Assembly (NCBI GenBank): GCA_035506135.1
Contig: DATJPY010000105.1
Span: 1 to 64,000 of the forward strand
DNA: 64,000 bases
Reading direction: 5' to 3'
DNA from: DATJPY01 sp035506135
GTDB taxonomy: Bacteria > Myxococcota_A > UBA9160 > PR03
Part shown: positions 55,576 through 64,000 of the stretch, piece by piece
Position numbering within the stretch: position 1 is the stretch's first letter
Layout of the letters: the number at the start of each line of letters is the position of its first letter
The notes under the pieces: generated by a model
Seen by the model: the letters and a program-made list of their open reading frames with translations, nothing else
Database searches by the model: none
What the model was told of the DNA's origin: nothing
Made by a program: the position numbers and the translations under genes

Positions 55576-56465
55576 GGCCGCTCGAGATCGGCGAGCTGGT
55601 CGGAATCGACGCCTACGAAGCGCTGCGCGACGCGTACCGCGCACGCGTGATGCGGCGCAAGGCGGAGCGGCGGCTCGCGGTGGGCGACCGCGTGACGCTG
55701 ATCTTCGAGGACCGGGAGACGATCCGCTTCCAGGTCCAGGAGATGATGCGGGTCGAGCGGCTGCGCGATCCCGAGAAGATCCAAGACGAGCTCGACGTGT
55801 ACAACGAGCTGCTGCCCGGCGACGGCGAGGTCTCGGCGACCCTGCTCGTCGAGATCACGGACGCATCGCAGATCCGGGCGGAGCTCGACCGCCTGGTCGG
55901 CATCGACGCGCACGTCTTCCTCGAGCTCGGCGCGGGTGCCGACGCGCTGCGCGCGCCGGCGCGGTTCGACGCGAGCCAGCTCGACGAGGGGCGCATCTCG
56001 GCGGTCCACTATCTGAAGTTCGCGCTCGGCGCCGGCGCCGCGGCGCGCCTTCGCGATCCGTCGTCGCGCGCGCGCGCCGCGCTCGACCATCCGGCGTACC
56101 GCGCCTCGGCCGAGCTCCCCGCGGTGCTGCGCGCGCAGCTCGCCGCCGACCTCGAGGGCGACCCATCGCCGCTGCTGATGCCGTCGCCGGGCGGCGGCGT
56201 CGCGGACGCGCGCGATGGAGTGCTCTTCGAGAGCGCCCGCGTGTGGGCTCGGCGGCCCGACCAGCCGATCGGCCGGGCGCACGTGGTCGTCGAGCCGCGC
56301 ACGCCGGTGCCCTCGCTGCTCGAGGCCGATGCGGCCCTCGAGGCGGAGCTCCTCGATGCGGTCAAGCGCGCAGCGCGCGAGATCCTCGCGCGCCACGGCC
56401 GCTGCCGCGTGTCGAGCGACCTCCACGCCGGATCGCTGCGCTTCGACGTCTTCTCGCCGGACTGA
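55572..56465 (+). CDS. DUF3501 protein with an extra C-terminal region
   Basis: 297 residues. Residues 1 to about 195 fit DUF3501: VGIDAYEALRDAYRARVMRRK, RLAVGDRVTLIFEDRETIRFQVQEMM, IQDELDVYNELLPG, DEGRISAVHYLKFAL. DUF3501 proteins are about 200 residues and of unknown function, repeatedly encoded with rubrerythrin and GlpC-like proteins. Here roughly 100 further residues follow, including RAHVVVEPRTPVPS, an Ala/Glu-rich helix and DLHAGSLRFDVFSPD. The extension has no recognised family. ATG overlaps the Fe-S protein stop (ATGA). Confidence 0.85.
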   Translation: MRPLEIGELVGIDAYEALRDAYRARVMRRKAERRLAVGDRVTLIFEDRETIRFQVQEMMRVERLRDPEKIQDELDVYNELLPGDGEVSATLLVEITDASQIRAELDRLVGIDAHVFLELGAGADALRAPARFDASQLDEGRISAVHYLKFALGAGAAARLRDPSSRARAALDHPAYRASAELPAVLRAQLAADLEGDPSPLLMPSPGGGVADARDGVLFESARVWARRPDQPIGRAHVVVEPRTPVPSLLEADAALEAELLDAVKRAAREILARHGRCRVSSDLHAGSLRFDVFSPD

Positions 56466-56472
56466 GCGCGTC

Positions 56473-58020
56473 TCAGAGACGGCGGCGGGACGGCGACTTG
56501 CGCCGGTCGATCGGCGACACCGAGGGTGGCACGGGCAGCAGCACCGTGACGCGCGTCCCGCGCCCCGGCTCGCTCTCGATCTCGAGCCCGCCGCCCTGCG
56601 CGCGCACCAGACCCATCACCTCGCAGAGGCCGAGCCCGCGCCCCGGCGACTTGGTGGTGAAGAACGGCTCGAGGATGCGCGCGCGCGTCTCGGCGTCCAT
56701 CCCGCAGCCGGCGTCGCGAACCTCGAGGTAGACGTAGCGGCCGGGAGCCAGCGCATCCGGCGGCTGCACGCGCGCCAGCCGCGCCTCGTCGACCTCGGTG
56801 GCGCCGGTGCGCAGGGTGATGGTGCCGCCCGCTTCGCCGAGCGCGTCGGCCGCGTTCCGCACCAGGCCGAGCGCCACGCGCCGCACCTGCACACCGTCGA
56901 CGAGCGCGCGCGGCAGCCGCGCCGGCAGGTCGTAGGTCAACGCCACGGCGGCGCCGACCTCCTTCTCGAGCCGGTCCGAGATCTCCATCACCAGGGCGGA
57001 GAGGTCGACCGGGCGCGCGATCGCGCGCCGCTTGCCGACGAAGGCGAGGAGCTGCTCGGTGAGCGCGCGGATGCGGAGCCCGGCGCGGCGGATCGCCGCC
57101 GTATGGCCCGCGCGGCCGCCCGCCTCGGGGCCCTGCGCAAGCGCCTGGTCCGCCGACTCCACGATCGTCCCCGACAGCTCGGAGAGCCGATGTGCCACGC
57201 CCTCCGCGAGCGCGAACAGGCTCTCGCGCCGGCGCGTCTCTCGCACCCGGTCGGCGTGGCGCCGTCGCTCCTCCTCGGCGCGCCGCCGATGCGTGAGGTC
57301 GCGGCCCACGAGCTGGATCGCGGGCTCGCCTTCGAACAGGACCCGCGCGCCGGCCACCTCGACCTCGACGACCGAGCCGTCGAGGCGGAGGAGCTTCTCC
57401 TCGAGCCGGTAGCCGGGCTCGCCGGTCTCCTCCATCTTGCGCACCCGCTCGGCCACGATCCCGTGGAAGTCGGCGTGCACGAAGTCCATGATCGGCCGGC
57501 CGAGCAGGTCCGCCGCGCTCTCCGCGCCGAGCAGCGCGATGCCGGCCGGATTGATGAAGCGGATGCAGCCGCCGCTGTGGACGACGATCGGCTCGGGGCA
57601 CGACTCGACCAGGCGGCGGTAGCGATCCTCGCTCTCGGCGCGCGCTGCCTCCGCGCGACGCCGCTCGGTGACGTCGGTCACGACCGCGACGAAGCCGATC
57701 GCCGGAACCGGCTGGACGATTGCATCGACGCGACGCGGCCGCGCGCCGCGGCGCGCCAGGGGAAGCTCGAGGCGCGCCGGCTCGCCCGCCTCCAGGCGCG
57801 CACGCACCGCGTCCAGGCTGCTCCGATCGACGCCCGCCGCGAGTGCCACTGCCACTGCGCGCCGGCCCACCAGCGCCGCCGCATCGAGACCGAAGGCGCG
57901 GATCGCCTCGCTCGCCCACTGGACGACGCCGTCCGCGCCCGCGATCACCATCGCGCTCTCGCCGTCCGCCCCCGGCGCCGTGCCGGCGCGCGACGACGCG
58001 GGGAATGAGGGATTGCTCAC
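56473..58020 (-). CDS. soluble PAS-domain sensor histidine kinase
   Basis: 515 residues, no membrane segment. Two PAS domains come first (about 20-125 and 130-260; the second has SEDRYRRLVESCPEPIVV and FINPAGIALLGA). The dimerisation helix holds His277 in EGVAHRLSEL. The kinase domain follows with N box RNAADALGEAG, DAGCGMD, FFTTK and GRGLGLCEVMG. It should autophosphorylate and act on a response regulator that is not encoded here. The GTG at 58020 is set by GGAGG 4 bases upstream; a longer frame upstream is fumarase shadow. It converges on the DUF3501 gene with a 7-base gap. Confidence 0.9.
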   Translation of the reverse strand: MSNPSFPASSRAGTAPGADGESAMVIAGADGVVQWASEAIRAFGLDAAALVGRRAVAVALAAGVDRSSLDAVRARLEAGEPARLELPLARRGARPRRVDAIVQPVPAIGFVAVVTDVTERRRAEAARAESEDRYRRLVESCPEPIVVHSGGCIRFINPAGIALLGAESAADLLGRPIMDFVHADFHGIVAERVRKMEETGEPGYRLEEKLLRLDGSVVEVEVAGARVLFEGEPAIQLVGRDLTHRRRAEEERRRHADRVRETRRRESLFALAEGVAHRLSELSGTIVESADQALAQGPEAGGRAGHTAAIRRAGLRIRALTEQLLAFVGKRRAIARPVDLSALVMEISDRLEKEVGAAVALTYDLPARLPRALVDGVQVRRVALGLVRNAADALGEAGGTITLRTGATEVDEARLARVQPPDALAPGRYVYLEVRDAGCGMDAETRARILEPFFTTKSPGRGLGLCEVMGLVRAQGGGLEIESEPGRGTRVTVLLPVPPSVSPIDRRKSPSRRRL

Positions 58021-58119
58021 GGAGCCTCCGGTGCGGGCGCGGGATCGGCAGTTCGGGAGAGGCGCGAGCGTACCACGACGGGATCGCCCTCCGCTATCCT
58101 GCCCGCGCCAGGAGCATCC

Positions 58120-59745
<1,626 letters not shown>

Positions 59746-59765
59746 CCGGGCCCCGCCGCCGGCTC

Positions 59766-60107
59766 CTACTGGATTCGACTTCGCCCCGCGAAGCCTTCCT
59801 CGTACGAGTGGAAGTACTCGAGGCGCTCCTCGGGCCAGCGCCAGCAGTAGTACCCGCTGCCGTTGTCGAAGTCGACGAGCCAGACGCCCTTCACCTCGGC
59901 GCCGAGCGCCTCCATCTCCTTGGCCCAGCGCTCCACGACCGCCTGGATGCGCCCGTCGATCGCCGTGCGCTGGGCGGGGTCCGCGCCTTCGCGCTCGAGC
60001 ACGAGCGCCTCGGTGCGCTCCGCGGCGCGCTCGGTGCGCGTCCGCACGTCGTCCAGCACTGCGCGCGCGCCCTCGAGCGTCCAGCGGCGCTCGCCGGGAG
60101 ATCTCAC
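59766..60107 (-). CDS. DUF2203 family protein
   Basis: 113 residues. A helical N-terminal half (Arg/Glu-rich) is followed by the DUF2203 core GAEVKGVWLVDFDNGSGYY, CWRWPEERLEYFHSYEEGF and AGRSRIQ. Function unknown. The GTG at 60107 overlaps the stop of the MlaD-like gene (GTGA), making it the last gene of the lipid-transport operon. Confidence 0.85.
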   Translation of the reverse strand: MRSPGERRWTLEGARAVLDDVRTRTERAAERTEALVLEREGADPAQRTAIDGRIQAVVERWAKEMEALGAEVKGVWLVDFDNGSGYYCWRWPEERLEYFHSYEEGFAGRSRIQ

Positions 60108-61054
60108 GGCTGCTTGCCCTCCTCGTCGGTCGAGAGCCGCACCAGCGACCGCACCAGCACGCTGCGCTGTGCGCCGCCCACGAGCTGCTTCAGGTCGTCA
60201 TACAGCGTAGGGTCGGCCACGAGCAGGCCGAGCGTCCCCTCGCCGCGGTCGATCTTGCCGAGCACGCTGTTCAGGTGCTCGGCCGCCTGCAGCGTCTGCG
60301 CCACGACGTCGCCCTTGGGAGCCGGCTCGTAGATCAGCGAGTGGAGGAGGCCGTCGCCCTCCGACACGTTGCGCAGCGCGCTCTCGAGCATCGCGAGCGA
60401 GCGGTCGAGGCTCTCGAGGCCCCGCCCCTCCGTGGGCTCGTAGACCAGGCTGTGCAGCAGCCCCTTGCCCTCGCGGATCTGGATCGCGACGTCGGCGAGG
60501 GCGCGCGCGGCATCGGCGATGTGGGCCGCGCCCATCTGCTTGCCGAAGTCCTGCACGACCTGGTTCAGGTTCGACGCGAGCGCAGCCACGTCGTCGAGTG
60601 CCTGCGTGCCCTTCGCCATCACGTCGGAGATGTCGAGCGGCGTCGCGGTGCGCAGCTCCGCGCCGTCGCCGAGCACCTGGCCCTCCGGCGTCCCGAGCGT
60701 GACCTCGATGTAGCGGTCGCCGAGCAGGCCCATCGTGCCGATCGTCGCCTGCGAGTCGCTGCGGATGCGGTCCTGCACCGCGGCCTCGACCGAGAGATCC
60801 ACCCGGATCGGCGGCTCGCTCGCGCCGAGCGGCGAGAATCCGACCGCCTCGACACTGCCGACGTCCTTCCCGGCGAGCCGGACCGGCGCGCCCTGCACGA
60901 GGCCCTGCACGCTCTGGAAGTGGGCGACCAGCCGGTAGCGCGGCTTCCAGAAGCCGCGCTCCGCCGTGAGCGACAGCACCGCGACGCCGAAGGCGATCAG
61001 CGCCGCGAGCGCGAAGAGCCCCACCCAGAGGCTGGTGCGGCGATCAGCGTCCAT
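60104..61054 (-). CDS. MlaD/MCE-family lipid-transport substrate-binding protein
   Basis: 316 residues. An N-terminal membrane helix (LWVGLFALAALIAFGVAVLS) is followed by the MCE domain (YRLVAHFQSVQGLVQGAPVR, AGKDVGSVEAVGFS, IGTMGLLGDRYIEV). An extended alpha-helical C-terminal half carries two similar segments, GKGLLHSLVYEPTEG and GDGLLHSLIYEPAPKG. It is anchored in the inner membrane and hands phospholipids between membranes with MlaE and MlaF. It overlaps the MlaF gene by 11 bases. Confidence 0.92.
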   Translation of the reverse strand: MDADRRTSLWVGLFALAALIAFGVAVLSLTAERGFWKPRYRLVAHFQSVQGLVQGAPVRLAGKDVGSVEAVGFSPLGASEPPIRVDLSVEAAVQDRIRSDSQATIGTMGLLGDRYIEVTLGTPEGQVLGDGAELRTATPLDISDVMAKGTQALDDVAALASNLNQVVQDFGKQMGAAHIADAARALADVAIQIREGKGLLHSLVYEPTEGRGLESLDRSLAMLESALRNVSEGDGLLHSLIYEPAPKGDVVAQTLQAAEHLNSVLGKIDRGEGTLGLLVADPTLYDDLKQLVGGAQRSVLVRSLVRLSTDEEGKQP

Positions 61055-61844
61055 GAGCCTGCTCCTCCCCGGCCGCTTCGGCGGCCGCCTCGTGCGCGCC
61101 CTGCAGGAAGGCGCGCACCGCAGGATGCGACGAGGCGCGCATCTCGTCGACCGAGCCCTCGGCCGCGATGCGCCCGCCCGAGAGCAGCGCGACGCGGTCG
61201 GAGACGGCGAAGCAGAGCTCGAGGTCGTGCGTCACCACCACCGAGGTGACGCGCAGCCGCCGCGCGAGCTCGGCGATCAGCGCGCCGATGCGCCGCGCGT
61301 TGGCCGGATCGAGCCCGGTGGTCGGCTCGTCGTAGAGCACGAGCTCGGGCTCGAGCGCGATGGCGCGCGCGACGCCGACCCGCTTGCGCATGCCTCCCGA
61401 GAGCTCCTCCGGGAGCCGCTCGGCGACCGCGTCGCCCACCAGCCCCACCGCGTCGAGGCAGCCCGCCACGCGGCGCGCCAGCTCGCCCTCGCCGAGATCG
61501 AGGTGCTCGCGCAGCGGGTAGGCGACGTTCTCGAAGACGGTCAGCGAGTCGAACAGCGCCGAGCTCTGGAACACCACGCCGCAACGGCGCCGGATCGGGA
61601 CCCAGGCCGACTCGCCGAGCGACGTCACCTCGGTGCCGAGCACCCAGACGCGGCCCGCGTCGGGCGACAGGAGTCCGATCATGTGCTTCAGGCACACCGA
61701 CTTGCCCGCCCCGGAGCCGCCGAGGATGGTGAGCGTCTCGCCGCGGCGGACCGCGAGATCGACGCCGCGCAGCACCGGATGGCCCGCGAAGCTCTTGTGC
61801 ACGCCGCGCAGCTCGACGGCGCGGGCGGGCTCGGCCGCGGTCAT
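61044..61844 (-). CDS. MlaF-type ABC transporter ATP-binding protein
   Basis: 266 residues. Walker A GGSGAGKSVCLKHMIGLL, a Q-loop in CGVVFQSSALFDSLTV, signature LSGGMRKRVGVARA, Walker B LVLYDEPTTGLDP and switch His in VVVTHDLE. RVWVLGTEVTSL and AVSDRVALLSGGRIAAEG fit MlaF/MkL subfamily members. It energises the MlaE permease. The ATG at 61844 overlaps the MlaE stop (ATGA). Confidence 0.95.
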   Translation of the reverse strand: MTAAEPARAVELRGVHKSFAGHPVLRGVDLAVRRGETLTILGGSGAGKSVCLKHMIGLLSPDAGRVWVLGTEVTSLGESAWVPIRRRCGVVFQSSALFDSLTVFENVAYPLREHLDLGEGELARRVAGCLDAVGLVGDAVAERLPEELSGGMRKRVGVARAIALEPELVLYDEPTTGLDPANARRIGALIAELARRLRVTSVVVTHDLELCFAVSDRVALLSGGRIAAEGSVDEMRASSHPAVRAFLQGAHEAAAEAAGEEQAHGR

Positions 61845-62620
61845 AGCGCGAGCAGCACCTTGGTCAGGAAGAAGTCGGCGACCAGCACCGCGATCGACGA
61901 GCTCACCACCGCGCGCGTCGTCGCGCGCCCGACCCCGACGGTGCCGCCGCGGGTCCCGAGCCCCATGTAGCAGCCGATCCAGCCGATGATGGCGCCGAAG
62001 AAGAAGGTCTTCACGATCCCCGACACCAGGTCCTCCACGGTCGAATTGTAGGTGACCGTGCGCAGGAAGAAGTGGGCGGGGATCCCGTACTGCGTGGCGG
62101 CGACGAGCATTCCGCCGGCGATGCCGAGGACGTCGGCGAACACGGCCAGGAGCGGCAGCGACAGGACCGCGGCCGCGACGCGCGGCAGCACGAGCTTCTG
62201 CAGCGGGTCGGCGCCCATCGCGCGGATCGCGTCGACCTGCTCCGTCACCTTCATCGAGGCGAGCTCGGCGGTGATGCCGGCGCCGACGCGGCCGGCGAAC
62301 ATCACCGCCGCCAGCGCCGGCCCGAGCTCGCGCAGGAGCGCGAGCGCGAGCACGCCGCCGACGTAGGGCTTGGCGCCGAAGCGCTCCAGCGCGAACGCGG
62401 TCTGGAGCGAGAACACCATGCCGGTGAAGGTCGCCGTCACCGCGACGATCGCGGTGGAGCGCACGCCGATGAGCCGCATCTGCCAGAGCAGCTCGGCGAG
62501 CGGCGGGCGCCGGCGCCCCAGCGCGCGCAGCGTGCCGCCGATCAGGCGCACGAAGTCGCCGAGCCCCTCGGCGGACGCGAGCACGCGGTCGCCGAGGCGG
62601 GTGGCGAGCGAGCCCGTCAC
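61841..62620 (-). CDS. MlaE-type ABC transporter permease
   Basis: 259 residues, about five hydrophobic segments. MlaE-family landmarks: ATFTGMVFSLQTAFALERFG, LRELGPALAAVMFAGRVGAG, ITAELASMKVTEQVDAIRAMG, FADVLGIAGGMLVA, and a C-terminal FFFGAIIGWIGCYMGLGTRGG. It forms the inner-membrane core of the phospholipid transporter. The GTG at 62620 overlaps the stop of the upstream lipoprotein gene (GTGA). Confidence 0.94.
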   Translation of the reverse strand: MTGSLATRLGDRVLASAEGLGDFVRLIGGTLRALGRRRPPLAELLWQMRLIGVRSTAIVAVTATFTGMVFSLQTAFALERFGAKPYVGGVLALALLRELGPALAAVMFAGRVGAGITAELASMKVTEQVDAIRAMGADPLQKLVLPRVAAAVLSLPLLAVFADVLGIAGGMLVAATQYGIPAHFFLRTVTYNSTVEDLVSGIVKTFFFGAIIGWIGCYMGLGTRGGTVGVGRATTRAVVSSSIAVLVADFFLTKVLLAL

Positions 62621-63228
62621 TTCGCCCGCCCCGCCGGTGCCGGCGGCGCCCGGAAGCTCCCCCACCACGCGTCGAAGTCGGCCTCCGCCGCCGGCCAGTC
62701 GCCTCGCGCGGCCAGCACGAAGTCGTACACGCAGTGCGCGTCGACGCGGGTCACGGTCTTCACCCGGACCGGCTGCGGGTCGGGAGCGGCGGGTGCCGGC
62801 GGCGCTCCCTGCGGCCGATCGGCGCCCGCCCCTCGCGCTCGATCGAGCGCGAGGCCGCCGGGCCCGTCCGCGCCGGCGTCGAAGACCTGTGCCCATCCCG
62901 GGCGACCATCGACCATGACCTCGCCCTGTTCGCGCACGCGGGCGTCGGGAACGCCGATGCGAAGCCCGCGGGCCAGGATCTCGGGCGGCGCGAGCGGCCC
63001 GCCGCAGTGGACCTCGACGCTCAGCAGCTCGCCGTCCGATCCCCGAAGCGCCAGGTCGGCGCCCTCGACGCGGATGCGGGTCCAGTGCGCCGCGCCGCCA
63101 GGCGGCAACGCGATCGACCAGCCGAGATCGCGATCGCGATACGCGGACCCCTCGAGGACGGGGCCGCCGCCGCAGGCTCCGGTCGCGAGCAGCGCCCCGA
63201 CGACGATCGCGCCGCGCACCCCGTCCAT
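62617..63228 (-). CDS. putative lipoprotein, first gene of the mla operon
   Basis: 203 residues from the ATG at 63228. The signal peptide ends at Cys19 in GALLATGACGG; the -3 residue is Thr, so the lipobox is imperfect. The mature part has AYRDRDLGWSIALPPGGAAHW near the start, a Pro/Ala linker, and DAHCVYDFVLAARGDW with AWWGSFRAPP at the end. The layout recalls small envelope proteins that handle user-specific amphipathic ligands, but no family is recognised. Tight coupling to MlaE suggests a lipid-transport function; no MlaB or MlaC is present. Confidence 0.72.
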   Translation of the reverse strand: MDGVRGAIVVGALLATGACGGGPVLEGSAYRDRDLGWSIALPPGGAAHWTRIRVEGADLALRGSDGELLSVEVHCGGPLAPPEILARGLRIGVPDARVREQGEVMVDGRPGWAQVFDAGADGPGGLALDRARGAGADRPQGAPPAPAAPDPQPVRVKTVTRVDAHCVYDFVLAARGDWPAAEADFDAWWGSFRAPPAPAGRAK

Positions 63229-63313
63229 CGCGCGCCAGAGTACCCGATCCGCCCGGCGTCTTGACGCGATCCGGCGGACGGCCTTCCCTCGCGCCGTGGA
63301 GCCGATCGATCCG

Positions 63314-63922
63314 ATGCGCGCGGCGGACCGCACACCGGCCGACCGCACCCTGGTGTTGGGCAGCAGCTCCCCGCGGCGCCGCGAGCTCCTGGCGCGCGCA
63401 GGCGTGCCCTTCGAGGTCTCCGCGGCGGGAATCGACGAGCGCGCGCAGCCCGGCGAGGCGCCCGAGGCGCTCGCCCTGCGGCTCGCGTGCGAGAAGGCGC
63501 TGGCCGTCGCCCGGCGGCTCGCGCCGCATGCGCCGAGGCTCGTCCTCGGCGCCGACACCATCGTGGTTCTCGAAGGCGACGTGCTCGGCAAGCCGACCGA
63601 CGCGCGCGATGCCGAGCGCCTGCTCGGACGCCTGGTCGGCCGCGCGCACCGCGTCCTCACCGGCGTCGCGGTCGTGGCGAGCGACCGGCTCGCGCCGGCG
63701 AGCTGCGTGGTCGAGAGCCGCGTCGTGATGCGACCCGCCTCGCACGACGAGATCCGGCGCTACGTCGCGAGCGGCGAGCCGCTCGACAAGGCGGGCGCCT
63801 ACGCCGCCCAGGGCGAGGGGCGGCGCTTCATCGAGCGCATCGACGGAAGCGAGAGCAACGTGATCGGGCTCCCGCTCGAAGAGACGCTCGCGCTGCTGCG
63901 CGGCGCCGGGCTCCACGTCTGA
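63314..63922 (+). CDS. maf: Maf-family nucleoside triphosphate pyrophosphatase
   Basis: 202 residues. LVLGSSSPRRRELLARAGVP is the N-terminal substrate loop, LGADTIVV holds the catalytic Asp, GKPTDARDAERLLGRL follows, and EPLDKAGAYAAQGEG with SNVIGLPLEETL closes the fold. The DKAGAYAAQG form fits dTTP/UTP pyrophosphatases (YhdE type), which remove aberrant nucleotides. The ATG at 63314 is preferred; a GTG at 63296 would add 6 residues. It is divergent from the lipoprotein gene by 85 bases. Confidence 0.92.
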   Translation: MRAADRTPADRTLVLGSSSPRRRELLARAGVPFEVSAAGIDERAQPGEAPEALALRLACEKALAVARRLAPHAPRLVLGADTIVVLEGDVLGKPTDARDAERLLGRLVGRAHRVLTGVAVVASDRLAPASCVVESRVVMRPASHDEIRRYVASGEPLDKAGAYAAQGEGRRFIERIDGSESNVIGLPLEETLALLRGAGLHV

Positions 63923-63941
63923 TGCGCGGGCGCTGCATTCC

Positions 63942-64000
63942 TTGAGCGCGGCGGACGAAGAGGAGGCGCTGCGCGAGCGGCTCCGCGCGCTGCGCGCGCG
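63942..64000 (+). CDS. possible gene start, truncated at right edge
   Basis: A TTG 20 bases after the maf stop opens SAADEEEALRERLRALRAR and runs off the window. The Arg/Glu amphipathic helix is like the start of YggS-type PLP proteins, but 19 residues are too few to decide. No Shine-Dalgarno is evident. Confidence 0.25.
   Translation, partial: MSAADEEEALRERLRALRA

Overview
The window reads as one continuous stretch of chromosome from a very GC-rich Gram-negative bacterium. It carries KDO/LPS synthesis (kdsA), an Mla-type lipid transport operon, a complete type II secretion system (T2SS) including GspN, and a PEP-CTERM-type surface protein. The gspN-containing T2SS, class I aldolase, DUF3501 module and NxxGxxAF-repeat PEP-CTERM protein suggest a deltaproteobacterial-grade lineage (Myxococcota, Binatota or relatives). 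That placement is inference; no rRNA is present. Coding density is very high, and many starts are GTG or TTG overlapping the previous stop by four bases.

Layout. 1-5.0 kb: an exopolysaccharide/O-antigen locus with a GT4 transferase running off the left edge, a methyltransferase, a GDP-mannose 3,5-epimerase-like enzyme, and GT2 and GT4 transferases. 5.0-14.6 kb, minus strand: polyprenyl-phosphate sugar transferase, GT39-like membrane transferase, kdsA, a GT81-like transferase, a PilZ c-di-GMP receptor, a Y-family polymerase homologue that has lost its catalytic acidic pair, a penicillin-acylase-family Ntn hydrolase and acpS. 14.8-18.3 kb, plus strand: gap-pgk-tpi-secG and tRNA-Leu(GAG). 18.4-21.0 kb: a locally lower-GC patch with a small hypothetical gene, the PEP-CTERM protein and a small lipoprotein. 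21.1-30.4 kb, minus strand: flavin reductase, class I fructose-bisphosphate aldolase, a secreted protein, then a coupled dnaK-hsp20-lon-OmpA lipoprotein-glycerate kinase operon.

30.7-52.2 kb, plus strand: gspC-D-E-F-G-H-I-J-K-L-M-N followed, almost without gaps, by an ArsR-methyltransferase fusion, a HAD hydrolase, tldD, pmbA, an MBL-fold hydrolase, a HEAT-repeat protein, an SDR and a family III CoA-transferase. This is about 20 genes on one strand and possibly one transcript. 52.3-56.5 kb: a secreted protein built of about 40-residue repeats, a minus-strand 2OG-Fe(II) oxygenase, and a plus-strand rubrerythrin / Fe-S oxidoreductase / DUF3501 module. 56.5-63.9 kb: a PAS histidine kinase (minus), class I fumarase (plus), DUF2203-MlaD-MlaF-MlaE-lipoprotein (minus) and Maf (plus). 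A truncated reading frame lies at the right edge.

Most unusual items: the catalytically dead DinB-like protein with a C-terminal clamp-binding motif; the secreted five-repeat protein; the rubrerythrin/Fe-S/DUF3501 module with an extended DUF3501 protein; the GspD secretin ending in a SPOR domain; the Gln/Cys-rich tails on minor pseudopilins; and the PEP-CTERM protein whose frame runs on past its sorting signal. No IS element, CRISPR array, rRNA or prophage gene was recognised, and no gene-free stretch exceeds 300 bases.
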